Source: Planctomycetota bacterium
GTDB taxonomy: Bacteria; Planctomycetota; UBA1135; GCA-002686595
NCBI GenBank assembly: GCA_026692665.1
Contig: JAPLOF010000059.1
Location: 1 to 64,000, forward strand
Reading direction: 5' to 3'
DNA length: 64,000 nt
Part shown: one piece after another, positions 7,476 through 19,300 of the stretch
Position numbering within the stretch: the first letter of the stretch is position 1
Layout: every line of letters starts with the position of its first letter
The notes under the pieces: generated by a model
The model's input: only the letters and a program-made list of their open reading frames with translations
Databases searched by the model: none
What the model was told of the DNA's origin: nothing
Translations under genes and position numbers: made by a program

Positions 7476-9881
7476 ATGAGCCGACCTGCACGCCGATTGT
7501 CCCGATCCGACTTCGAGCGCCTCGTCCGCGAGTACCACGCCGCGGTGTGGCACGCGGCCCGGCGCGCCGTCCGAGATTCCGCGCTCGCCGAGGACGCAGC
7601 CCAGGACGTCTTCATCGCCGTGCTCGAGGGGCGCTTCGTGCCCGATCCGGGCGAGGCCGAGGGTCGATCGCTGCGTTGGTTCGCTGCGCGGCGCGCACTC
7701 GAACTCGGGCGCAGCGACCGGCGGCGCCGCGAGCGCGAGGAGAGACACGGCATGGAGAGACCGCAGACGGAGTCCTCGACGATCGACGCCGACGAACGTG
7801 CACAGCTGCTGCGCCACGTCGAAGCCCTGCCCGACGAACTGTGCGCGCCATTGCGGCTGCGGTACGAGGAGGGCATGACGTGGGACGCCGTGGGTGCGGC
7901 TCTCGCGATCGCGCCCTCGTCGGCGCACGAGCGCGTCCAGCGCGCCCTCGAGAGGCTGCGGGCGGCGTTGCGCGGCGCCGGCCTGCCGGCGCTCGCGCTC
8001 GACTTCGAGGATCGACTCGGCGATCTGCCCGTGCCGGGAACTCCGCTCGGGCTGGCCCCACGGTTGCTGGCCCTCGGCGTGCCGGCCGCGGGACATCTTC
8101 CCGTCGCGCCCCTCGTCGTTGGGGCGGTGTTGCTCGTGGGCGCGGCGGTCGGCCTCCGCCTGCACTTCGGCGGAGACGCGCCGCGCCACGCGACGCCGGA
8201 GTTGGCTCTCGCGCCGGCTGTGCCCGCCCCGGCGGATTCCCGGTCCGAACCCTCGCCGCCCGGAGGGTCCCCGGATCGCAACGAGGTGCGAGCGTCCTCG
8301 GAAGTCGTCGCGGCGCCGCCCTCGAGCGCGAGCGCGCGAACGGCGACGATCGAGGGGCGCTTGCTCGATCCGCGCGCCGATCCGCTCGAGGGCATCCACA
8401 TCCATGCCGTGCCCGCGGGCCAGAAAGGCGGCGCACTCCTGGATGATCCGGGCTCGCTCTCGCGAGCGGACGGCACGTACCGCATCGAAGTCGAGCCCTC
8501 CGAGGGTCTGCTGGAGATCCTCGCGGGCGAGGACACGCTCGGCCGGCCGCTGGCTACGAGTCCCTCGTTCCGTTTGGAGCCCGGACGCGTCACGCGCGTC
8601 GCGGATCTGCTGGTCGACTTCCCGGGGGCCTCGCAGCCGCGCGGGGATTGGGAGCTCGACATCGTCGTCGCGGACCCCGATGGGCGTCCCGTCCCCGCGG
8701 CGATCGCGCGGATCGAGGATCCGGCGCGCGCGCGCTGGAGCAGCAGCGAGACCTTCGGGAGGACGGACGAGGCGGGGCGCGTGTTCCTCTCGGGCGGACG
8801 GATCGGTCCGCGCACTCTCGCGATCGACGCCCCGGCCGGGGGTTTCGCGCCCTGGAGCGCGCCGATCGAGCTCACTGCTGGGCGCCTGCAGCAGCGTGTC
8901 GTCCTCGCGCGCGGTTTGGAGATCCTGGGGCGAGTCACCGACCTGGAGGGGCGCCCCCTGGCGGATCCCGCGCGTTCCGAGGCTCCGCAGGGGTTCGGTT
9001 CCGCGCTGCAAGTGCTGGTCGACGCGGTCGACGGAAGCGACGGCCCGAGCGCTGAGATCGCCGCCGACGGTTCCTTCCGCGTGAGCGGACTCGCCGCCGG
9101 GCCTTGGCGTCTGCGGATATTCGCGCCAGGTCGCTCGCCCGTGCGGCTGGAAGTTCCGGCCGGGACCCGCGGGCTCGAGGTCGCGCTCAAGTCCCTGGAC
9201 GACGAGCGCGACGTGGGCCGCCACGATGCCGAACTCCACGGTCGTCTCGTGGACGAAACGACCGGGATGGGAGTCGTGGCCGGATCCGGCGCGGTGGAGG
9301 TCGACCCGCTCTGGGAGCTCCCGGCCGGCGCGGCTCCGAGCGCGGCCGAGTTCGAGCGTGACATCCTGCCCTGGGTCCTCGCGGAGCGGCCCGTGCAACG
9401 CGAGATGAGCGGGGATCCGCCGCCCGACACCGACCGGTTCCACGCCGTCGGCCTCGAGGCGCGCGCCTGCGCGCTCGTCGCCCGCGTCGCCGGCTACGGC
9501 GTGCGCGTCGTGGGACCGCTCGTGCTGGGCGAGCGCGAAGTGCGCTCGGGCATCGAACTGCGGCTCGCGCGGCCCGTTCCGATCGCGGGCCTCGTGCGCG
9601 ACACGGACGGGAAGCTCCTGGCGGGTGCGTACGTGGTGCTCGTCGGCGAAGGCCCCTATTCCGAGCGTCAGCTGGTCGAGGAGGACCAACGCGTGGCGCA
9701 GAGCGGGCGATCGTGGATCGGCGTCCGTACCGAGACGGACGGCGCATTCTCGTTCGCCTCCCTGTCGCCCGGCATGCGCGTGCGTCTCGCCGTGCTGCAC
9801 GAGGGTCGCGTTCCGTCCACGTCGGACTGGATCGAAGCCGGCAGGGGGGCGGTCGAATTGCGCGCCGGTCGGGCGCGTTGA
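7476..9881 (+). CDS. Membrane-anchored ECF sigma factor fused to carboxypeptidase-regulatory-like repeats
   Basis: The 801-residue protein begins with an ECF sigma-70 factor: region 2 (residues 10-85, with the DAAQDVF core-binding stretch) and region 4 HTH (about 105-165, LPDELCAPLRLRYEEGMTW onward). One strong transmembrane helix follows (about 207-229, VAPLVVGAVLLVGAAVGL). The remaining 570 residues are predicted extracytoplasmic and hold about five carboxypeptidase D regulatory-like beta-sandwich repeats, starting near 290, 391, 481, 584 and 699, each with a V/I-x-G-R/L-V-x-D/E-x-x-G-x-P-like opening. The start is ATG 7476, the closest ATG to sigma region 2. No anti-sigma gene lies beside it, so the sensor may be built in. 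How the sigma domain would reach DNA (tethered or released by proteolysis) is unknown. The architecture is clear; the mechanism is inference. Confidence 0.85.
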   Translation: MSRPARRLSRSDFERLVREYHAAVWHAARRAVRDSALAEDAAQDVFIAVLEGRFVPDPGEAEGRSLRWFAARRALELGRSDRRRREREERHGMERPQTESSTIDADERAQLLRHVEALPDELCAPLRLRYEEGMTWDAVGAALAIAPSSAHERVQRALERLRAALRGAGLPALALDFEDRLGDLPVPGTPLGLAPRLLALGVPAAGHLPVAPLVVGAVLLVGAAVGLRLHFGGDAPRHATPELALAPAVPAPADSRSEPSPPGGSPDRNEVRASSEVVAAPPSSASARTATIEGRLLDPRADPLEGIHIHAVPAGQKGGALLDDPGSLSRADGTYRIEVEPSEGLLEILAGEDTLGRPLATSPSFRLEPGRVTRVADLLVDFPGASQPRGDWELDIVVADPDGRPVPAAIARIEDPARARWSSSETFGRTDEAGRVFLSGGRIGPRTLAIDAPAGGFAPWSAPIELTAGRLQQRVVLARGLEILGRVTDLEGRPLADPARSEAPQGFGSALQVLVDAVDGSDGPSAEIAADGSFRVSGLAAGPWRLRIFAPGRSPVRLEVPAGTRGLEVALKSLDDERDVGRHDAELHGRLVDETTGMGVVAGSGAVEVDPLWELPAGAAPSAAEFERDILPWVLAERPVQREMSGDPPPDTDRFHAVGLEARACALVARVAGYGVRVVGPLVLGEREVRSGIELRLARPVPIAGLVRDTDGKLLAGAYVVLVGEGPYSERQLVEEDQRVAQSGRSWIGVRTETDGAFSFASLSPGMRVRLAVLHEGRVPSTSDWIEAGRGAVELRAGRAR

Positions 9882-10108
9882 TGCGGGGCGCGGATCGCGC
9901 CGCCCTTCGTTCGCGATCCCGGAGGCCTGTTCCGCATGCCGGCGACGAATCCTCGATGGCCCCGCGCGCCGCTGCCGGATCCGGATCCTCGGCGTCGCGA
10001 ATCGACGCCAGAGCCCGCGGAAGGCGGGGGAGGCCGAAGCCGGCGCGGTCGCATGCGCGAGATGCTGTGGGGCGTGGACTCCCTCTCGCGTAGATTGGTC
10101 GCGAAGCG

Positions 10109-12193
10109 ATGCCCCGGACGAGCCCTCTGCGCGCCGAACCCGAAGTCGGAATCCGGCCGTCGTGGCGCTGGCTGACGCTCGTCCTTCTCGGCGCGGCGAC
10201 GATTGCCGCGTTCTTCGGCGTGACGCGCGCCGGCTGGATCCTGTTCGACGACCCGGACTACGTCGTGCACAACGCGCACGTCTCGAACGGGTTCACGCTG
10301 GACGGCATCGCCTGGATGTTCACGCACCCGCACGTGGGGAACTTCCACCCTCTGACGACGCTCTCGCACATGCTCGACTGCGAGCTGTTCGGCCTGGATC
10401 CACGCGGGCCGCACGCCGTGAACCTGGCGCTGCACGTCGCCAACGCGCTGCTCGTGTGCCTCGTGCTGGCCGCCTACACCGGAGCCTGGTGGCGCAGCGC
10501 GCTGATCGCGGCACTCTTCGCGCTCCATCCGCTGCGCGTCGAGTCCGTGGCCTGGATCTCGGAGCGCAAGGACGTGCTCTCAGGGCTCTTCTTCTGGCTG
10601 ACCGTGTGGGCCTATCTTCGTTGGACGCGCAGCCCGACTCGGGGCCGTCAGGCCTGGATGATCGGCATGGCCGCGCTGGGGCTCCTCAGCAAGCCCATGC
10701 TCGTCACTCTGCCGTTCGTCCTGCTCTTGCTGGATTGGTGGCCCCTCGATCGCCTCGGGCGTGGCGGCTCATTCGATTGGCCGACGCTCCGCGCGCGGGT
10801 GCGCGAGAAACTCGCGCTGTTCGCCGTGTCCTTGATCGTGTGCGTCACGACCTGGCAGGCGCAGAGAGCCTCGGGCGCGGTCGTCGCCATCGAACAGCTG
10901 CCCTTGCCCGTTCGCCTGTCGAACGCGGCGCTCGCGATTCCCCGCTATCTGCAATCCATCGCCTGGCCCAGCGACCTCGCTCCCTACTATCCCTACGACC
11001 GTGGAGTGCCACCGATCGTCCCCATCCTGTGGGGCGCCGCGACCGTCCTCGTGACGATCGGGGCCCTGCTCGTGGCGCGCAAGCGGCCGTGGCTGACCGT
11101 CGGCTGGCTGTGGTTCCTGGGAATGCTGGCGCCCGTGATCGGGGTCGTGCAGGTGGGCGGGCAGTCGCTGGCCGACCGGTACACCTACCTGCCCGCGACC
11201 GGGATCGCGATCGCGCTCGTGTTCGAGGTCGCGCGGCTGTCCCGCGACTCGGTCCTCTTGAACCGAGCGGCAGCCGGGCTCTTGTCCGCCGCTTTGGTCG
11301 CGAGCGCCTACGCCACGCAGCGACAAGTCGCGCTGTGGCGCGATACCGAGACGCTGTTCGCGCACACGTTGCGGGTCACGAAGGGGAATCCTCTGGCCCA
11401 TCAGGTCTTCGCGAACGTGGCCCTCGAGAAGGGCGACATCGACTCCGCCCTGGAACATTTCCGAAAGGCGCTGGAGCTTTCGCCCGACTACGTCGAAGCC
11501 CACAGCGGCCTCGGGGTCGCCCTGGGCATGAAGGGGCGTTACGACGAGGCGATCGTGGAAATTCGTCGTGCTCTGCAGGCTCGGCCCACCGCGGAGTACC
11601 ACTACAACCTGGGGTTTGCGCTCGCCCAGCAAGGGAAGTTCGCCGATGCCATCGGCGAGTTCCAAGCCGCGCTCTCCCTGGAGCCCGCCCACCTGCCCAG
11701 CCTGATTCGGCTCGGCAACGCGTTCGGATCGCTAGGTCGTCAGGATGAAGCCGCCGCGGTGCTCGAGAAGGCCCTCGAACTCGCCCCTAAGAACGTCGAT
11801 GCGCTGCGATTCATGGCGATCACGCAGGTGCTGAAAGGCGACGTCGAGACCGCGATCCGCCACTACGAGCGGCTGCTCCAGGTCGATCCGCGCGACCTCG
11901 ACGCGCTGAACAACATCGCCTGGATTCGTGCCACGCACGCGGACCCGTCCCATCGCAACGGTTCCGTGGCGGTCCTGCTGGCCGAGCGCGCGCGCGATGC
12001 GAGTCCGACGCCGAACGCCACCCTCTTCAGCACGCTCGCCGCGGCCTATGCCGAGACCGGCCGATTCGCCGAAGCTGTCCGCGCCGGCGAGCGCGCGGTC
12101 GAGCTGGCGCGCACCGAGAAGGACGCAGCCGCGGAGAAGAGCTTCGAGAGCCAACTCGAGCTCTATCGCGTGGGCCGCCCATTCCATCCCTGA
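10109..12193 (+). CDS. TMTC-like GT-C membrane glycosyltransferase with TPR domain
   Basis: The 694-residue protein has 9-11 hydrophobic helices in residues 20-400 and five to seven tetratricopeptide repeats in about 430-690. The first periplasmic loop carries FDDPDYV (near residue 50), the acidic motif where GT-C enzymes of the PMT/TMTC type place their catalytic Asp, followed by the HVGNFHPLTTLSH and HPLRVESVAWISERKD stretches typical of TMTC-related proteins. Such enzymes transfer a sugar from a polyprenyl-phosphate donor to a protein or glycan on the outer face of the membrane. The TPRs probably bind the acceptor or partner proteins. The start is ATG 10109; no close neighbour is co-transcribed. 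Donor and acceptor are unknown. Confidence 0.8.
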   Translation: MPRTSPLRAEPEVGIRPSWRWLTLVLLGAATIAAFFGVTRAGWILFDDPDYVVHNAHVSNGFTLDGIAWMFTHPHVGNFHPLTTLSHMLDCELFGLDPRGPHAVNLALHVANALLVCLVLAAYTGAWWRSALIAALFALHPLRVESVAWISERKDVLSGLFFWLTVWAYLRWTRSPTRGRQAWMIGMAALGLLSKPMLVTLPFVLLLLDWWPLDRLGRGGSFDWPTLRARVREKLALFAVSLIVCVTTWQAQRASGAVVAIEQLPLPVRLSNAALAIPRYLQSIAWPSDLAPYYPYDRGVPPIVPILWGAATVLVTIGALLVARKRPWLTVGWLWFLGMLAPVIGVVQVGGQSLADRYTYLPATGIAIALVFEVARLSRDSVLLNRAAAGLLSAALVASAYATQRQVALWRDTETLFAHTLRVTKGNPLAHQVFANVALEKGDIDSALEHFRKALELSPDYVEAHSGLGVALGMKGRYDEAIVEIRRALQARPTAEYHYNLGFALAQQGKFADAIGEFQAALSLEPAHLPSLIRLGNAFGSLGRQDEAAAVLEKALELAPKNVDALRFMAITQVLKGDVETAIRHYERLLQVDPRDLDALNNIAWIRATHADPSHRNGSVAVLLAERARDASPTPNATLFSTLAAAYAETGRFAEAVRAGERAVELARTEKDAAAEKSFESQLELYRVGRPFHP

Positions 12194-12270
12194 ACGACGT
12201 CGGGCTACCGGCACCCCCGAGAGTTGCCGCCCAAGCTGCGACGGGCCCCGAAATCCGGAGCCCCTGAGAA

Positions 12271-12783
12271 TCAGGGCTGTGGGTGGGACTGCAACCAGCC
12301 CTGTTCCTCGCGCAGCTCCCGAATCTCGGCCTCGGTCAGGGTCGAGGTCTTGGGATTGCGGAAGTGCTCGGCCACCGTGTTGACGATCCACTCGACGCGG
12401 GCCGCCCGATCCGCGGCGCTGGAACCCGCGTGTCTCTCGGCGAACGGGTCGGGCAGCGGCGCGACCGGGGACGAGGGAGCCAGGGTCACCGGGGCCGCGG
12501 TCACCTCGAATGCCTGAGGGGTTTCGGGCTCCGGGAGCGGCTCCGGCGGAGTCGCCGCGGCCTCCTGGATCGCGCGCTCCCTCTCAGCAAGCGGGTTCAC
12601 TCCGACTCTTGCGGGTGTCGGAGTCTCCAGTTGGAGGGTCTCGCGCGGCGCGGGCCCCGGGCTTGCGGCCGGCGCGGGCCCGCTCGCAAGTCGCGAGCCA
12701 CTCTGCGGTTGCGTCCGGAGGGTGAACCAGGTTACGGCGACCAGAACCGTGACGATCAGGATCAGAAGCAGGCGTCGGGACAT
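12271..12783 (-). CDS. Small membrane-anchored protein of unknown function
   Basis: This 170-residue protein is not recognised. It starts MSRRLLLILIVTVLVAVTWF, a positively charged N-terminus and one hydrophobic segment that acts as signal anchor. A Pro/Ala-rich, probably disordered region follows (about 25-120), then a charged helical end (about 125-165). It converges with the TMTC-like gene 77 bp away. The start ATG at 12783 was chosen because it puts the hydrophobic segment directly at the N-terminus; longer versions add only low-complexity sequence. The helical C-terminus may bind a partner at the membrane. No function is assigned. Confidence 0.6.
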   Translation of the reverse strand: MSRRLLLILIVTVLVAVTWFTLRTQPQSGSRLASGPAPAASPGPAPRETLQLETPTPARVGVNPLAERERAIQEAAATPPEPLPEPETPQAFEVTAAPVTLAPSSPVAPLPDPFAERHAGSSAADRAARVEWIVNTVAEHFRNPKTSTLTEAEIRELREEQGWLQSHPQP

Positions 12784-13313
12784 GCGTGGATCTTGCTGGC
12801 GATGACCGGTGCGGGGTTGGGCCCTGGCAGCGAGTCCAAGCCCAACCTCACTATCCCACCCTATCCCGGCCCACCCGACAAATCCGGGGTCTCCAGGATC
12901 CTGTGCGGGCAGGGGACACCAACCGGTTGCCGTCTGGGTGGGTTCAGCCACCTCGGGGGAGCCCCCTGCCTCTCCTCTTGGTTCCGGCCTCCAGGGGCAG
13001 CCGTTACGGCCCATCGCCGAAGGCGTCGGTCCGCCAAGCGACGGTGGTCATGATCGACGCCTGAGTCGATGGGGCTCCGGGGCCTGACATCCCTGCGGAG
13101 CGGGTGGTTTCGCGTGGCGAGCCTGCGGCGGTCGATCGCTCCGCCACCTACAGGAGAGCCGGAAGGCACCCAATTCCGTTAATTTTGCGTCTTCCCGAGG
13201 CGGCGCGGGCCGTGATAGCCTTCCAGGAGCACTCCCCCCGTTTCGTCCCCAAGCGTCGCGTCTCAGGCGCGTCCAGCCGCTTGGGGGGGCTCCCGTTTCA
13301 TCGAGAAATCCCC
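12784..13313 (+). other. Intergenic region upstream of the giant secreted protein
   Basis: This 530-bp divergent region holds no convincing gene. A short patch of lower GC around 13168-13190 stands out against the background and could belong to a promoter for the giant gene, but no spaced box pair is convincing. The rest is GC-rich with a few G- and C-runs. Confidence 0.5.
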
Positions 13314-16300
13314 ATGCTCGAGTTCCGCCGTTCGGAACCCTTCGTTCGTACCCTCCTCGCCAGCCTTCTGACGCTGTGCGCGTTCCTCGCGGGAACGAGT
13401 GCGTTCGCGCAGGTCAGGATCAGCCAGATCTACGGCGGTGGAGGAACGGGCGCAGCCACGGGGATGCTGTACCGGAGCGACTACGTCGAGCTCTACAACG
13501 CGGGGGGATCCTCGGTCAACCTGCAGAACTGGTCGATCCAGTACTCATCCTCCTCAGGCACGACCTGGGCGGTGAGCACCATCTCGACGACAGCAGTGAA
13601 CATCCTGCCGGGAAGGTACTTCCTGGTACAGCTTTCGACGAACACGGTGACCACGGAGCTGGCAACGCTCCCGACTGCTGACTCAACGCCCTCGACAGCG
13701 ACCGACATGTCCGGGGTGACTGGCAAGGTCGCGCTCGTCAATAGCATTACCGCGCTCACCGGCCTGTCGACCTCCGCAACGATCCAAGATCTGGTGGGCT
13801 ACGGGACGACGGCCAACTGGAATGAGCCGGCTTCTATTGGGAGCGCATATTCGAGCGCGAACAACGCTCCCAACATCTCGACAGTAACGGCGCTCTACCG
13901 ACGTAACTGTGGCAACACCGATGCCAACAACAACGCCACGGACTGGACCACGGGCTTCCCCAGTCCGCGCAGTTCCGCGACAGCGGCCGCGGCGGGCATG
14001 ACGGGCATTGGTTGGGGCGCGCCGATGTTCCCCAAGTCCGGTCAGAACACACGTCTGCACGTAACGCCGTCTCTATGCGGAACGGGAGGCGCGTCCGCCG
14101 GCACGACGGTAACCGCGAACCTCACGAGCATCGGTGGTTCGGCGACGCAGACCTTGTTCGACAACGGCACGAACGGCGACGAGACGTCAGGCGACGGGAT
14201 CTTCACCTTCACGGCCGCTGTCTCGGCCACTTCCGGCAGCAAGACCATTCCGGTCACGTTCACGGACGGAACGAATTCGGGCGGTTGCAACATCGTCGTC
14301 GTCGTCAATACGACGGCACCCACCAATGACAATCCCGAGACGGCGACGGCCCTAGTCGGTCCCTACACGACGCCGGTCACATCGTCAGGTGTCTTCACGG
14401 GTGCGACGAGCGAAGGCGATCCGATCACCACGCTGGGCGCCCCCCAGAGTCCGGCCCTGGCGGCTGGAATGAACGTCAGCAGCCTTGGCCGTCGCGGCGT
14501 CTGGTACTCGGTCACGGGTACCGGCACCAAGTTGAGCGCCGACTTGTGCCTCACGAGCCCCGCAATCGACACGATGATGATCGTGTTTACGGGAACGACG
14601 GACGGCCTGACGGTGGTCGCGAACAACGACAATAGTGGCGACTGTGGTGGTGCCGGTGGTTCTGACACCAACAGTGCGTCGAGCCTTGGTGCGAATGCGG
14701 GGTCCTCGTGGTGCTCCGTGCTGGGAGCGACCTATTACATCTGGATCGCGCCTCCCGCCTCAGGGGCGTCCACGGCCCCATTCACCATCCGGATCACCGA
14801 TCGCGGAGCCAGTTGCACTGCAGTGACTTCGGCGAGCATCTGTACGCCGACGCCCGGAGCCGGAGCGGTTCTGGAGGTGGAACCCGCTGATGGTCCCGCG
14901 ACCGATGACGGCTGCGATGTTGCCGTCGGCGTTTCGAATCGCTTCATGGACCTGTCTGGAGTGGGGTCGACCCCGGTGAACTTCGCCGGCACCGCGCGCA
15001 ACTGGGCAGCGACCCGCGATCCGGACTGGTGGCGTTTCACCGCGGTGACCACGGGCACCGTGGCTGTCACGGTGACCTCCCAGACCGGTGTCCAGATCGC
15101 CATCCAATTGCTCAACGGCGCCGGCGGAACGTGCTCGCCCGCACCGACTGTTCTGGCTGCCTCGCAGTTCTCGCAGCGCTGCGTTCCCATGTCGACCAGC
15201 GCGGCCGTGACGGCAGGGAACACGTATGCGATCCGCATCCTGGGCGTCTCGTCGACCCTGGGTGCTGCGAACGCCGGCGGCATCTCCGTTGGAGCAAGCA
15301 GCATCAACTACGTCGGCTCGGTCACGTTGAATGCTTCTGCGCCGACGATCTCCGGAGTGGCCGTCTCTGCCAGCCCAGCACTTCAAGGCACCAACCAAGT
15401 ACTCTTTGCGACGGTCGTGCCGGGTAGCTCTCCTGCCAGCACCGGCTTGTCCGTCGTCGGCGACCTCAGCAACCTCGGCGGCTCGACTTCTCAAGTCTTC
15501 CTTGACAACGGTGTCGCGCCCGACGCGCTTGCCGGCGACAACATCTTCACCGCTCAGCTCACGATCGGGCTGGATATCACCGACTCGACGACCGGCAAGA
15601 TCTTCACGCTGGTTGTGAGCGACGCACAGTCGCGGTCGAGCGCACCCGCGTTCGGCCTGCCGGTTGGATATTGCGCGTCCACGTCGTCGAGCTCGTCCTT
15701 CGAGTACATCCGTCGCGTCCAAGTCGGGACGCTCGACAGCACGCCCGCCGGAACTGGGCGGTCGTTCTATACCTACTATCCGTCCATCGACACGTCCGGC
15801 GTGACGACGACGACAGTCAATCAGGCCGGAACTGCGGGAATCACGGTCACCCTCTCTGGTGCTTCTTATTCTGGTGACCGAGCCAACGTCTACTGCGACT
15901 GGAATCGCAACGGTCTGTTCACGGATAGCGGTGAGACGACCCTGTTGAACGGCGGCGGCGGGCCGACGGGTGCGAACACCAACATCTTCACGGGCACGAT
16001 CAGTGTGCCCGCTGGTGCCCTCCTGGGTTTCACCCGGATGAGAGTCACGATGTTCGATACCTCGAGCGCGGCACTCTCGAACCCCTGTATCAGTTTTTCC
16101 TTCGGTGAGGTCGAGGACTACGTGGTGACCGTGGCTCCGCCGGTCACCCCGGCCAATGACCTCTGCATCAACGCGATCACGATTCCTGCGAGCGGCACAG
16201 GTGTCGGCGGGACGAGCGGCAACAACGCGCTCGCCTTGCTCGACGGCGGATCAACCGGTTGCAGCGTCGCGGTCGACAAGGACGTTTGGTACTCGTTCCA

Positions 16301-19300
16301 GCCTGCGACGACCGGCAACTGGCGCATCAGCACATGCACCGGGACGGCGTTCGACACCGTCGTCGAGGTTTACAACGCTTGCGGCGGCTCGGTGGTGGGT
16401 TGCAACGACGACTTCGCGGGCTGCGGCAGCGGTGTCCAGTCTTCCACCACTCTGGCACTCTCGAGCGCGACCAACTATCGCATTCGCGTCGCCAGCAAAG
16501 GTGCTGGAGGAGCGGGGGGCGCATTCACGCTCGTCGTGATTCAGCCTCCGCCGGCGAACGATGAATGTGCCGGCGCGATCGCCGCCTTCGACGGTGTCAA
16601 CGCGTATACGACGGCGTCGGCCACGGACACGACGGTTCCTACCGCGTGCAGCTCGATCACGAAGGACGTCTGGTATTCCTACGTCGCGACGACGACGGGC
16701 ACTGTCACCGTCACGAACTGCCCGGCGAGCAATGCTGGCGCGAGCAATACCCCTTCCGGCTGGGACTCCGTCATCGGGATCTACTCGGGTGCCTGCGCCT
16801 CGCTCACGAACCTGTCCTGCGCGGACGGTGGCGGTGCATGCAGCCTTAACGAGTCGCTCGCCACCGCGAGCGTGACCGCGGGCCAGACGTACTTTATCCG
16901 CATTGGCTCGTTCAGCACGAACCCCACGGCGACGGGCACGTTCGTCATCGCTCCGCCGACTCCGCCGCCGGCGAACGACGCCTGCACCGGCGCCACGCTC
17001 ATCGCAGTGCCGTCGGTCACCAACGGTTCGACGGCCCTCGCGACGGCGGAATCGCCGGTGCCCCCGACCTGCAACGGCCCCACGGGTAGCGGTTCGCAGA
17101 GCCTGACGATCACGTCGGGCGTCTGGTACCGCGTCAACGTCGCCTCGACGCAGACGGTCACGCTCGACACGCTCGCGACGAGCTACGACTCCAAGATCTG
17201 GGTCTACACCGGCACGTGCGGCGCGCTGTCATGTGTCACGTTCAACGACGACATCAACGCCTCGCCGTTCCAATCGAAGGTCGCGTGGGTCGCGACCGCC
17301 GGCGTCGACTACTTCATCCTCGTCGCCCCGTTCAGCACGACGACCGGTGCCTTCACGTTGACGGCCAGCGGAGCCGCGACGCCGGCGAACAACCTGTGCT
17401 CGTCGCCCGCGACGATCAGCGGCTTCTCGGGCACCATCGCCGGCACCACGGTCGGTGCCACGGGTGAGAACAACACGGCCTCGTCGGCGATGCCGAGCTG
17501 CAACGGCGCCTACAGCTTCTTCGACGTCTGGTACAGCTACACGGCGCCCTGCACGGGCAACCTGACGCTCGGCACGTGCGGCAGCTACGACACGATCCTG
17601 TCGGTGCACTCCACGTGTCCGACGGCCACGGTCAGCAACGAGATCGCCGGAGCCTGCAACAACGACGGTCCGGTCGGTTGCACCCCGGGCTCGCAGCTCG
17701 CGCTGGCCGTCACCAGCGGCACGACGTACCTGATCCGCGTCGTCGGCAACGTCGGAGCGGCGGCCGGCAACACGTTCAACCTGACGTGGAGCCTGCCCGA
17801 CACGACCCTGCCGATCATCTCGTCGTGCGCGCCGGCGCAGAGTGCCTCGGCCGGAGCCGGCTGCCAGGCGGCTCTGCCCAGCTTCACGGCGGGCGTCGTC
17901 GCCAGCGACAACTGCGGCATCGCCTCGATCACGCAGGTCCCGGCCGCGGGCACGTTGGTCGGCCTGGGTGTCACCCCCGTCACGATCACCGTGACGGACG
18001 GCGCCGGCAACACGGCGACGTGCAACACGAGCTTCACGGTCAGCGACACGACGGCGCCGACGATCACCCTCTGCGCGTCGGGCTCCTCGGCCGTCGCGGG
18101 TGGCGGTGGCTGCAACGCGGCCGTTCCGAACTACGCGGCGCTCACGAGCGCGACCGACGCCTGTGGCGCGCCGGTGATCACGCAAGTGCCGGCCGCCGGC
18201 ACGCTGGTCGGCGCGGGCGTCACGCTCGTGACGATCACGGCGACGGACGGCGCCGGGAACACGGCGACGTGCAACGCGAACTTCACGGTCACCGATCCCG
18301 CGCCGACGATCACGACCTGCGCTCCGGCGCAGAGCGCGTTCGCCAATGCGTCCTGCCAGGCCGCTGTCCCGGACTTCACGGCCTCGACCGTGGCCGCGGA
18401 CAACTGCACGGTCACGCTGTCGCAGTCGCCGGCCGCGGGCACCCTCGTCGGCCTGGGCGTCACGAACGTGACGATCACCGCGACCGACGGCGCCAGCCAG
18501 ACGGCGACGTGCAGCGCGAGCTTCACCGTCACCGACAACACGCCGCCGACCATCACGACCTGCGCGCCGATCCAATCGGCGATCGCGAACGGGATGTGCC
18601 AGGGCACGGTGCCCGACTTCACGGCGACGACGTCGGCCACGGACAACTGCGGCTCGGTGGTCTTGACGCAGGTTCCCGCGGCCGGCGCGGTGGTCGGACT
18701 GGGCGCGACCTCGGTCACGATCACGGCCACGGACGGCGCGGGCAACACCGCGACCTGCCTGACGTCGTTCTCGGTCAACAGCCCGGACACGGACGGTGAC
18801 TCGACGATCGACTGCCTGGACGGCTGCCCGAACGATCCGCTCAAGACGGCCCCGGGCCTGTGCGGCTGCGGCAACGTCGACGTCCAACTGACCTTCTATC
18901 AGGACCTCGACGGCGACGGTTACGGCAACGCGGGCGTCAGCGTCCTGGCGTGCTCGGCGCCCTCGGGCTACGTCGCGCTCTCCGGGGACTGCAACGACGG
19001 CAACGCGGCGGTCAACCCAGGCGCGGCGGAGATCTGCTTCAACCTGATCGACGACGACTGCAACGTCACCATCGACGACCTCGCGGTCGGCCCGGTGTTC
19101 AACGTCACGCAAAACGCCTACTTCTGCACGATCCAGGCAGCCATCAACGATGCCAACGCGGGTGACGTGATCACCGTCGGCGCGGGCACCTACGTCGAGA
19201 ACCTCGCGATCACGAAGTCGGTCACCCTGCGCGGCGCGAACGTGGGCATCGACCCGTGCACGGGCGCGCGCACGGCCGAGACGATCGTCATCCCGGCCAG

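Noticed and set aside
12283..13053. Plus-strand open frame of 256 codons upstream of the giant gene
   Set aside because: No family features and opposite to a better candidate with a signal anchor.
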